A stretch of 64,000 bases of DNA from UBA993 sp964436815 (GTDB taxonomy: Bacteria > Bacillota > Dethiobacteria > DTU022). The stretch is taken from contig CAYTER010000003.1 of NCBI GenBank assembly GCA_964436815.1, positions 1 to 64,000 of the forward strand. Direction: 5' to 3'. The position numbers were made by a program, and so were the translations under genes. Positions 15,801-23,917 of the stretch are shown here, piece after piece; position 1 is the stretch's first letter; the number at the start of each line of letters is the position of its first letter. The notes under the pieces are model-generated. The model worked only from the letters and a program-made list of their open reading frames with translations. It was not told the DNA's origin and did no database searches.

Positions 15801-16738
15801 CCGAGGAAGATGTTTTTAACTGCCTGAAGGAGGCTTCCCTGCCGGCTAACGGAAAGACAATTCTCTTCGACGGCCGGACAGGAGAACAGTTTGATGAACC
15901 GATAACCGTCGGTTATGCCTATATGCTAAAACTGGCTCACCTGGTCGATGACAAGATTCATGCCCGTTCAACAGGCCCGTACTCACTTGTAACCCAGCAG
16001 CCGCTGGGTGGTAAAGCCCAGTTTGGCGGGCAGCGGTTTGGAGAGATGGAAGTCTGGGCTCTTGAAGCATACGGTGCGGCCTATACCCTGCAGGAAATCC
16101 TGACTGTTAAATCCGATGACGTTGTCGGCCGGGTTAAAACTTACGAAGCAATAGTCAAGGGAGAAAATATTCCTGAACCAGGAGTGCCGGAATCTTTCAA
16201 GGTTTTGGTCAAGGAACTGCAGAGCCTCTGCTTAGATGTCCGGGTGCTCAGCGATGAAACCGGCGAGGTTGAAATCAAGGAAGGTGATGATGATTCAGAC
16301 TACCGCCGCCTTGATGTAAACATCGAAGGTATGGAGTCGGACGAAGATGATATCGATCGCTTTGTCTATCGCCGGGAGGAAAAGCCGGATTTGAGTACAG
16401 CTGATGAAGCGGATGACGATGAGGAATGCCTCGATGAAGAAGACGACGAAGGTGAAGAAGAAACTGAAGAACTCGATCTCGTCGAGGACGACGAAGAAGA
16501 TAAAGCGCCGGTTGATCTTGTTGCTGAGACGGTACCGGCGGAAATAGATGAAGATGAAGTTGAAGAGGTTTCTTTAGATGAGCTTGAAGAAGAAGAGGCG
16601 GAAGCCGTTGATGAGGACGAAGAAGAGCTCGAGCTGAAGCCTAAGCGTTCAGCCAAGAAAAAGAAATCCAAAAGGGTTCGGGAAGAAGAGTATGAAGACT
16701 TGGGCGACCTGGACGAGGACGAAGAAAGTATCTACTAG
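12833..16738 (+). CDS. rpoB: DNA-directed RNA polymerase subunit beta
   Basis: RpoB, 1301 residues, forms half of the catalytic cleft of RNA polymerase. Typical segments are seen in order: the N-terminal lobe, the rifampicin region with [24 protein letters not shown]-type sequence (starting near residue 440), [11 protein letters not shown], the [13 protein letters not shown] active-site region and the C-terminal clamp contact [20 protein letters not shown]. Residues from about 1150 to the end are an extra tail of some 150 residues, extremely rich in Glu and Asp, with a Lys/Arg patch ([13 protein letters not shown]) close to its end. Bacillus RpoB has only a short acidic tail. GGGGAG precedes ATG 12833. 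Confidence 0.98.
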   Translation: [1301 protein letters not shown]

Positions 16739-16772
16739 TAGCACAGGATAACCCCTGGCGAAAGGAGAGATC

Positions 16773-19700
16773 TTGTTGTTGGATGTAAATAATTTTGATG
16801 CCCTGAAAATTGGTTTGGCGTCATCTGAACAAATTAGAGCCTGGTCGCGCGGTGAGGTTAAGAAACCGGAGACGATCAACTACCGAACTCTTAAGCCTGA
16901 GCGGGAAGGTCTGTTCTGCGAAAAAATATTCGGACCGCAAAAAGACTGGGAATGCCATTGCGGAAAATACAAAAGGGTTCGCTATCGCGGTATAGTCTGC
17001 GACCGGTGTGGGGTTGAGGTCACCAGGGCCAAGGTTCGTCGCGAAAGAATGGGCCACATTGAACTGGCCGCCCCGGTATCGCATATCTGGTATTTCAAGG
17101 GCATCCCCAGCCGTATGGGGCTTTTACTGGACATGTCGCCCCGCGCCCTTGAGAAGGTCCTTTACTTTGCAGCCTACGTGGTCATTGATCCCGGCGACAC
17201 CTATTTAAGCAAGAAACAGCTATTAACCGAGGTTGAATACCGGGAGTATTTTGATAAATACCAGGCGCTGTTCAAGAGCGGTAAAGGGTTTAAAGCTGAA
17301 ATGGGAGCTGAGGCGGTTAAAAAACTGCTGGCCGGCCTCGATCTGGACGAGATTGCCGAAGAACTGCGTGAAGAGCTGCTCAGTTCCAGCGGCCAGAAAA
17401 AAGTAAGGGCAATCCGCCGCCTTGAGGTGGTCGAAGCATTTCGCCAGTCAGGCAACAATCCTACCTGGATGATCCTTGATGCTATCCCTGTGATTCCGCC
17501 CGACCTGCGACCTATGGTGCAGCTCGACGGTGGCCGTTTTGCCACCTCCGACTTAAACGATCTCTATCGCCGGGTCATTAACCGTAATAACCGTTTAAAG
17601 CGGCTGTTAGATCTTGGCGCACCTGATATTATTGTCCGGAACGAAAAGAGAATGCTGCAGGAAGCGGTTGACGCCCTGATCGACAACGGCCGGCGCGGCC
17701 GTCCGGTAACCGGTCCGGGAAACCGCCCGCTAAAATCTTTAAGTGACATGCTCAAGGGAAAACAAGGCCGCTTTCGCCAGAACCTGCTTGGTAAACGCGT
17801 TGACTACTCAGGCCGTTCCGTGATTGTGGTCGGTCCCGAACTTAAACTTTACCAGTGCGGATTACCGAAAGAGATGGCCTTAGAGCTCTTTAAGCCTTTT
17901 GTGATGAAGCGTTTGGTCCAGGAAGGTCTGGCGCATAATATCAAGAGCGCCAAGCGCATGGTTGAAAAAGTGCGTCCCGAAGTATGGGATGTGCTCGAAG
18001 AGGTAATCAAGGATCATCCCGTACTGCTCAACCGGGCCCCGACCCTGCACCGCCTGGGGATTCAGGCTTTTGAGCCGGTGCTGGTTGAAGGGCGGGCAAT
18101 TCAGATTCACCCGCTGGTTTGTGCTGCCTATAACGCCGATTTCGACGGCGACCAGATGGCTGTGCATGTGCCACTTTCGGCTGAAGCCCAGGCTGAAGCG
18201 CGCCTGCTGATGCTGTCGGCCCATAATATTCTTAACCCCAAAGACGGTCGTCCGGTAACCACCCCGACCCAGGACATGGTTCTCGGTTGTTACTACCTGA
18301 CCCTGGAAAAAGACGGGGCACGCGGTGAAGGCAAAGTATTCGGTGATACGGAAGAAGCGGTTATGGCTTTCGAATTGGGTTACCTCGATCTGCACGCGCG
18401 TATTTTAATCCGGGTGTCAGGTTTCAAAGGACGCGATTTTGTGCGTCGTAAAAAATATTTGCTCACAACTGTCGGCAAGGTAATCTTTAATGATGTTTTC
18501 CCGAAAGATTTTCCTTATATGAATAATGCCGACTTTGCCAATTCACTGCCGGAGGAAAGTTTTGTACCGCTTAAAAATTTAGATCCTCAGAAGCTGTTAG
18601 CTTCACGTCCGCGCTACAAGGCGATTAAAAAAGATTTTCTCGCCGAGCTGATAGCCCGTTGTTACAGGATGTACGGCAATACCAAGACCGCGGAGATTTT
18701 AGATCAGGTTAAAAAGCTGGGCTTTCACTACGCTACGCGGGCCGGTGTTACCGTTGCGGTTGATGATATTGTCATCCCGCCGCAGAAAAAGGAGATTCTC
18801 TTATTGGCGGAGGAAAAGGTTGACAATACGGAGCAGCAGTATGCTCACGGTCTGATCACTGAAAAAGAGCGCTATGACCGGGTTATTGAGATCTGGGGCC
18901 AGGCCAAAGATGAGGTTTCAAAAGCACTGATGAGCGGCCTTGATGAACTCAACCCGATTTACATGATGGCCCACTCCGGCGCCCGCGGTAATGAATCGCA
19001 GATTACCCAGCTGGCCGGTATGCGCGGATTGATGGCTGACCCGACCGGCCGCATCATGGATATCCCGATCAAGGCCAATTTCCGCGAAGGCTTGACCGTT
19101 ATTGAATTCTTTATCTCCACTCATGGCGCCCGTAAGGGTTTGGCTGACACGGCTTTGAAGACGGCGAACTCAGGGTACCTGACCCGCCGTCTGGTTGACG
19201 TTGTGCAGGATGTAATCATCCGCGAAGACGACTGCGGAACCGGTCAGTCAATCGGTTTGAGCGAGTTTCTTGATAAGGAAGAGGACCTGGTAGATGCGGT
19301 TGTGCGCCTGGTTGGCCGTTATACCATGGAACCGGTTTATCATCCTGAAAGCGGCGAAGTGTTGATTGAAGCAGATACTTTGATCACCGAGGATTTGGCT
19401 GCCCAGGTAGCCGAGCTTGGTATAACCGAAGTACGCTTCCGCTCCGCCCTGACCTGTAAAACCCGTCACGGGGTATGTGTTAAATGTTACGGCCGTGACC
19501 TGGCCAGTGGCAATATTGTCAATGTCGGTGAAGCGGTGGGTATTATAGCTGCTCAGTCAATCGGCGAGCCCGGTACCCAGTTGACAATGAGAACATTTCA
19601 TACCGGTGGAGTAGCCGGGGATGATATCACCCAGGGTCTGCCCAGGGTTGAAGAACTGTTTGAAGCGCGCAAACCAAAAGGCCAATCGCTGATTGCCGAA

Positions 19701-20480
19701 ATTGCCGGCGAGGTTGAAGTTTTGGAAACACGCTACAAGCGTGAAATCCGCATTACCTCTGAACATGGCGATAACCGGGTTTATGCTATTCCTTACGGGG
19801 CGCGGATTAAAGTTGAGAACGGTGAAAGTGTCAGCGCCGGTGACGAGCTAACTGAAGGTTCGATTAACCCCCATGAGCTGTTAAAAGTTAAAGGGGTGCG
19901 CGGTGTCCAGCTCTACCTCCTAAAAGAGGTCCAGTGGGTTTACAAGATGCAGGGTGTCGATATCAACGATAAACATATTGAAATTATCGTTCGCCAGATG
20001 CTGAAGAAAGTAAAAGTCGAAGATCCCGGTGATACCGATCTTCTGCCCGGAGGTATGTTGGACAGCTACCTTTTTGAAGAAATCAATGCTGGAACAGTAG
20101 AGGCAGGAGGTCGTCCGGCTTTAGCCCGTCCGCTCCTGCTCGGAATCACCAAAACATCACTGGCTACTGAATCGTTTCTGTCCGCCGCATCCTTCCAGGA
20201 GACAACCCGTGTGCTGACTGAGGCATCGATTAAAGGTCGTAAGGATCACCTGCTCGGCTTGAAGGAAAACGTGATCATCGGCAAACTGATTCCGGCCGGC
20301 ACAGGAATGAACCGTTACCGCAGTATCGAGGTTCATCCGGAAGGTTATGAACCGGAAGCGGAACCGGAGGAAGCACTTGAAGTAGATTTAGGTTTGGATA
20401 TCGAAGAAACAGCAATTGCCGCCGCGGCCGATCAGAGGCCTGAGCGGGTTGAAGAAGATCCCGAAATCTTTGAGGATTAA
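16773..20480 (+). CDS. rpoC: DNA-directed RNA polymerase subunit beta'
   Basis: RpoC, 1235 residues, contains the metal-binding catalytic loop NADFDGDQM with Asp456, Asp458 and Asp460. The N-terminal zinc ribbon (CHCGKYKR...CDRCGVEV) and the second zinc site (CKTRHGVCVKCYG) are intact, as are the bridge/trigger helix region (GLTVIEFFISTHGARKGLADTA) and GEPGTQLTMRTFHTGG. The C-terminal 45 residues are acidic. The start is one of three consecutive TTG codons at 16773, 16776 and 16779 after AAAGGAGAG; spacing favours the first two. It lies 34 bases after rpoB, surely one transcript. Confidence 0.98.
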   Translation: MLLDVNNFDALKIGLASSEQIRAWSRGEVKKPETINYRTLKPEREGLFCEKIFGPQKDWECHCGKYKRVRYRGIVCDRCGVEVTRAKVRRERMGHIELAAPVSHIWYFKGIPSRMGLLLDMSPRALEKVLYFAAYVVIDPGDTYLSKKQLLTEVEYREYFDKYQALFKSGKGFKAEMGAEAVKKLLAGLDLDEIAEELREELLSSSGQKKVRAIRRLEVVEAFRQSGNNPTWMILDAIPVIPPDLRPMVQLDGGRFATSDLNDLYRRVINRNNRLKRLLDLGAPDIIVRNEKRMLQEAVDALIDNGRRGRPVTGPGNRPLKSLSDMLKGKQGRFRQNLLGKRVDYSGRSVIVVGPELKLYQCGLPKEMALELFKPFVMKRLVQEGLAHNIKSAKRMVEKVRPEVWDVLEEVIKDHPVLLNRAPTLHRLGIQAFEPVLVEGRAIQIHPLVCAAYNADFDGDQMAVHVPLSAEAQAEARLLMLSAHNILNPKDGRPVTTPTQDMVLGCYYLTLEKDGARGEGKVFGDTEEAVMAFELGYLDLHARILIRVSGFKGRDFVRRKKYLLTTVGKVIFNDVFPKDFPYMNNADFANSLPEESFVPLKNLDPQKLLASRPRYKAIKKDFLAELIARCYRMYGNTKTAEILDQVKKLGFHYATRAGVTVAVDDIVIPPQKKEILLLAEEKVDNTEQQYAHGLITEKERYDRVIEIWGQAKDEVSKALMSGLDELNPIYMMAHSGARGNESQITQLAGMRGLMADPTGRIMDIPIKANFREGLTVIEFFISTHGARKGLADTALKTANSGYLTRRLVDVVQDVIIREDDCGTGQSIGLSEFLDKEEDLVDAVVRLVGRYTMEPVYHPESGEVLIEADTLITEDLAAQVAELGITEVRFRSALTCKTRHGVCVKCYGRDLASGNIVNVGEAVGIIAAQSIGEPGTQLTMRTFHTGGVAGDDITQGLPRVEELFEARKPKGQSLIAEIAGEVEVLETRYKREIRITSEHGDNRVYAIPYGARIKVENGESVSAGDELTEGSINPHELLKVKGVRGVQLYLLKEVQWVYKMQGVDINDKHIEIIVRQMLKKVKVEDPGDTDLLPGGMLDSYLFEEINAGTVEAGGRPALARPLLLGITKTSLATESFLSAASFQETTRVLTEASIKGRKDHLLGLKENVIIGKLIPAGTGMNRYRSIEVHPEGYEPEAEPEEALEVDLGLDIEETAIAAAADQRPERVEEDPEIFED

Positions 20481-20494
20481 TCAGGATCTTTTAA

Positions 20495-20523
20495 TTGACA
20501 AGGTTCTCAGACGGTGATAGAAT
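20495..20523 (+). promoter_or_regulatory. Strong promoter of the rplGB-rpsL-rpsG-fusA-tuf string
   Basis: TTGACA at 20495-20500 and TAGAAT at 20518-20523 with the optimal 17-base spacer, just after the rpoC stop. Confidence 0.82.
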
Positions 20524-20587
20524 CTTAAGGTGCGCCTGAAGGGCGTGCTCAATTAAGCTTGTAGATAAGGGATGGTGTAACTTCCCG

Positions 20588-20836
20588 TTGGAAGAGCTGA
20601 TCAGCAGCGCCCGGCAGAAAGTGGTCGGGGCCAAGCAAACCATTAAAGCCCTTGAAAAGGGAGAAGCTCTCCATGTTTTTGTGGCTGCGGATGCAGAAGA
20701 TAAGGTAACAAGACCGGTACTCCAAATCTGCGAAACGAATGGCATCAAGCCTCATTATGTCGATACGATGCAGCAGCTAGGCAAAATGTGTGGAATAAAG
20801 GTTAAAGCAGCTGTAGCTGCCATTACAGAAGAATAA
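20588..20836 (+). CDS. rplGB: L7Ae-family ribosomal protein (YbxF type)
   Basis: An 82-residue L7Ae/L30e-family protein. Bacillus YbxF and YlxQ homologues bind kink-turn RNA. Seen are the helix GAKQTIKALEKGEALHVFVAADA (the RNA-binding face, starting near residue 15) and TRPVLQICETNGI. It starts with TTG 20588 (a plausible but weak ribosome site, AAGGGATGG, is somewhat distant). Placement between rpoC and rpsL is the classic position of this gene in Firmicutes. Confidence 0.9.
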   Translation: MEELISSARQKVVGAKQTIKALEKGEALHVFVAADAEDKVTRPVLQICETNGIKPHYVDTMQQLGKMCGIKVKAAVAAITEE

Positions 20837-20849
20837 AGGAGGTGGACTG

Positions 20850-21227
20850 ATGCCGACAATCAACCAGTTAGTGCGGAAAGGCCGCCAGCAGATTACCAAG
20901 AAATCGTCTGCACCGGCCCTCGATCGTTCCCCGCAAAAAAGAGGAGTATGCACGAGAGTATCGACCACTACACCGAAGAAACCGAACTCTGCCCTACGTA
21001 AAATTGCCAGAGTCCGCCTGACCAATGGAGTCGAAGTGACTGCCTATATCCCCGGAATCGGGCATAACCTGCAGGAACACTCAGTGGTTCTGGTCAGGGG
21101 TGGCAGGGTTAAAGACTTGCCCGGTGTCCGCTATCACCTGGTACGGGGCGCTCTCGATTCTGCCGGCGTTGAAAACCGGTCGCAGGGACGTTCGAAGTAC
21201 GGCACAAAGCGGCCGAAGAAGCAGTAA
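20850..21227 (+). CDS. rpsL: 30S ribosomal protein S12
   Basis: S12, 125 residues, lies at the decoding centre and influences accuracy. Typical are the PTINQLVRKGR start, TPKKPNSALRK (the Lys in this region is the streptomycin-resistance position and is Lys here, the sensitive state) and GRSKYGTKRPKK at the end. AAAGGAGGTGG lies before ATG 20850. Confidence 0.97.
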   Translation: MPTINQLVRKGRQQITKKSSAPALDRSPQKRGVCTRVSTTTPKKPNSALRKIARVRLTNGVEVTAYIPGIGHNLQEHSVVLVRGGRVKDLPGVRYHLVRGALDSAGVENRSQGRSKYGTKRPKKQ

Positions 21228-21251
21228 ATAAGTAAGGAGCGGATGAAAAAG

Positions 21252-21722
21252 ATGCCACGAAAAGGACCTGTTGCAAAAAGAGATATCCTGGCGGATCCAG
21301 TTTATAACAGCAAGCTGGTGACCCGGTTTGTTAACAAGCTGATGTTTGACGGCCAGCGGGGAACAGCCCAGGAGATCATTTATGATGCTTTTGAAATCAT
21401 CCGGGAAAAAATGGGGAAAGACCCGCACGAAGTTTTTGAAACCGCGATGCGTAATGTTTCTCCAGTTCTGGAAGTTAAGCCGCGCCGGGTTGGCGGGGCT
21501 ACTTACCAGGTTCCGGTTGAAGTTAATACAAACCGTAAAAACATTTTAGCTATTCGCTGGATTATTAATTTCGCCCGGGCACGCGGTGAAAAAACCATGG
21601 CCCAGCGCCTGGCTGGAGAACTGATGGATGCCGCCAATAATATGGGCGGATCGATCAAGAAAAAAGAAGATACGCACAAGATGGCAGAGTCAAACAAGGC
21701 TTTTGCCCACTACCGCTGGTAG
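21252..21722 (+). CDS. rpsG: 30S ribosomal protein S7
   Basis: S7, 156 residues, nucleates assembly of the 30S head and contacts the E-site tRNA. The PRKGPVAKRDI start and the GGATYQVPVEV and RWIINFAR segments are typical. I choose ATG 21252 because it gives the family's usual N-terminus and length and lies a normal distance from AAGGAG; ATG 21243 is only three bases from that site and adds three residues. Confidence 0.95.
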   Translation: MPRKGPVAKRDILADPVYNSKLVTRFVNKLMFDGQRGTAQEIIYDAFEIIREKMGKDPHEVFETAMRNVSPVLEVKPRRVGGATYQVPVEVNTNRKNILAIRWIINFARARGEKTMAQRLAGELMDAANNMGGSIKKKEDTHKMAESNKAFAHYRW

Positions 21723-21819
21723 ATCTTAGCGAACAGTTATTATTAAAGATAGAGGCGCAGATTTTAAAGGTTTTTAATTTTAACAGCCGCTAATCTTCGC
21801 TTTTGAAAGGAGGGAAGAA

Positions 21820-23898
21820 ATGAGCAAGGAAGCACAGTTGGAGCAGATCAGGAATATTGGTATTGCCGCTCATATTGATGCCGGTAAGACGACCACCACA
21901 GAACGGATTTTATTTTACACCGGTCGCCTGCACAAACTCGGTGAAGTTCATGATGGCAATGCAACCATGGACTGGATGGTTCAGGAGCAGGAACGCGGTA
22001 TAACCATTACCAGCGCTGCTACATCATGCCGGTGGAGAGAAAGTTTAATTAATATTATCGATACACCCGGACACGTGGACTTTACGGTCGAGGTTGAACG
22101 TTCACTCAGAGTGTTGGATGGCATGATTGCTATCTTCTGTGCCAAAGGTGGGGTTGAGCCTCAGTCTGAAACAGTATGGCGACAGGCAGACCGCTACCAT
22201 GTCCCGCGTTTGGCCTATATCAACAAGATGGATATGGTCGGGGCCGATTTCTTTAACGTTTTACGCCAGCTGCAGGAAAGACTCCATGCTCAGGCCCTTC
22301 CCCTGCAACTGCCAATCGGATCGGAAAGCGAGTTTTCCGGAGTAGTTGATCTGATTACCGAGCGGGCCATTGTCTATGAAGACGATCTGGGGACGCACAG
22401 CACGGAAACTGATATCCCCGAGACCATGAAAGAACAGGTTGCCGATTACCGGGAGAAGATCCTTGAACTGGTTGCCGATTATGACGATACCGTAATGGAA
22501 AAGTATTTTAATGGTGAAAAAATCAGCCCCGAGGAATGTTACCGGGCTTTGCGCAAGGCCACTATTTATCACAACCTGGTCCCGGTGCTCTGCGGATCTT
22601 CATATAAGAATAAAGGTGTGCAGCCGCTGCTTGATGCTGTAGTACATTACCTGCCTTCACCAATCGATGTCGGCGCGGTTAAGGGGTTTAACCCGCATAA
22701 CGGGGAAGAGGATTTTCGCCTGCCGGCAGTTGATGCTCCCTTCGCGGCATTGGTCTTTAAGATCATGGTTGATCCATTCGTTGGTAAACTGGCTTTTGCC
22801 CGCATTTATTCAGGTTCCCTGGAGAAGGGCTCAGTTGTCCTTAATGCCGCTCGCCAGAAAAGACAACGCATCAGCCGTCTGATCCGGATGCATGCCAACT
22901 TCAGGGAAGAGATCGACCGGGCTCAGACTGGCGACATTCTGGCCATTATCGGGCCGAAAGAGATCAGCACCGGCGACACCCTGTGCGCTCTCGACAAACC
23001 GATCATTTTAGAAAATATTCAGTTTCCGGAACCGGTTATCTCGGTAGCCATTGAGCCGAAAACCAAGGCCGACCAGGATAAAATGTCTTTGTCCATGCAG
23101 CAGTTAGCTGAAGAAGATCCTACTTTCCAGGTTCACAGCGATCAAGATACGGGGCAGACAATTATCTCCGGTATGGGCGAGCTGCACCTGGAGATAATCG
23201 TTGACCGCCTGCTGCGTGAATTTAAGGTACAGGCCAATGTCGGTAAACCGCAGGTGGCTTATAAGGAAACAATTTTAAGCGAAACCAAAGCTGAAGGACG
23301 ATTTGTCCGTCAGTCCGGAGGACGCGGCCAGTTCGGCCATGTGGTAATTGAGCTTTCGCCGCTGGAACCTGGCGGAGGTTTTGCCTTTGAGAGTAAAATT
23401 GTTGGCGGAGTTATTCCCAAAGATTTCATTCCCGCAGTGGAATCAGGTCTGAAAGAAGCGGCTCTTAACGGCATTCTAGCCGGATACCCGGTTATTGACA
23501 TTAAGGCGACCCTGGTAGACGGTTCATACCATGAGGTTGACTCGTCTGAACTGGCCTTCAAAATTGCTGCTTCCAAAGCCCTGAAAGCAGCGCTTGCCAA
23601 GGCTAAGCCGGTGCTGTTGGAACCGGTAATGAAAGTGGAAGTATCTGCTCCGGAAGAATATCTGGGTGATATTATCGGTGATTTTACCGGACGGCGCGGC
23701 CGGATCCTCGGCACGGAAATGAAAAGCGGTCAGCAGGTGGTCAGGGGAGTTGTTCCCCTGAATGAAATATTTGGTTACGCCACGGAACTGCGTTCGCACA
23801 CCCAGGGCCGCGGAGTTTATAATATGGAGTTTTACCGTTACGAAGAGGTACCACAGAGCATCGCTCAGAAAATAATCACTCAAAGTGTTACTTATTAA
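21820..23898 (+). CDS. fusA: Elongation factor G
   Basis: EF-G, 692 residues, drives translocation by GTP hydrolysis. G1 AHIDAGKTTTTE (about residue 17), switch II DTPGHVDF and G4 NKMD are all present, followed by domains II-V ending in ELRSHTQGRG. The G-domain segment after switch II (GMIAIFCAKGGVEPQSETVW) is slightly different from the usual AVAVFDAVAGVEPQ form but normal in length. AAAGGAGGG precedes ATG 21820. It is followed after 19 bases by tuf. Confidence 0.96.
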   Translation: MSKEAQLEQIRNIGIAAHIDAGKTTTTERILFYTGRLHKLGEVHDGNATMDWMVQEQERGITITSAATSCRWRESLINIIDTPGHVDFTVEVERSLRVLDGMIAIFCAKGGVEPQSETVWRQADRYHVPRLAYINKMDMVGADFFNVLRQLQERLHAQALPLQLPIGSESEFSGVVDLITERAIVYEDDLGTHSTETDIPETMKEQVADYREKILELVADYDDTVMEKYFNGEKISPEECYRALRKATIYHNLVPVLCGSSYKNKGVQPLLDAVVHYLPSPIDVGAVKGFNPHNGEEDFRLPAVDAPFAALVFKIMVDPFVGKLAFARIYSGSLEKGSVVLNAARQKRQRISRLIRMHANFREEIDRAQTGDILAIIGPKEISTGDTLCALDKPIILENIQFPEPVISVAIEPKTKADQDKMSLSMQQLAEEDPTFQVHSDQDTGQTIISGMGELHLEIIVDRLLREFKVQANVGKPQVAYKETILSETKAEGRFVRQSGGRGQFGHVVIELSPLEPGGGFAFESKIVGGVIPKDFIPAVESGLKEAALNGILAGYPVIDIKATLVDGSYHEVDSSELAFKIAASKALKAALAKAKPVLLEPVMKVEVSAPEEYLGDIIGDFTGRRGRILGTEMKSGQQVVRGVVPLNEIFGYATELRSHTQGRGVYNMEFYRYEEVPQSIAQKIITQSVTY

Positions 23899-23917
23899 TT
23901 TTGGAGGTGTAATTTAA

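Noticed and set aside
16366..16671. Long Ser-rich frame on the minus strand opposite the rpoB tail
   Set aside because: It is the mirror of Glu/Asp-coding triplets in the acidic tail, without ribosome site or family resemblance.
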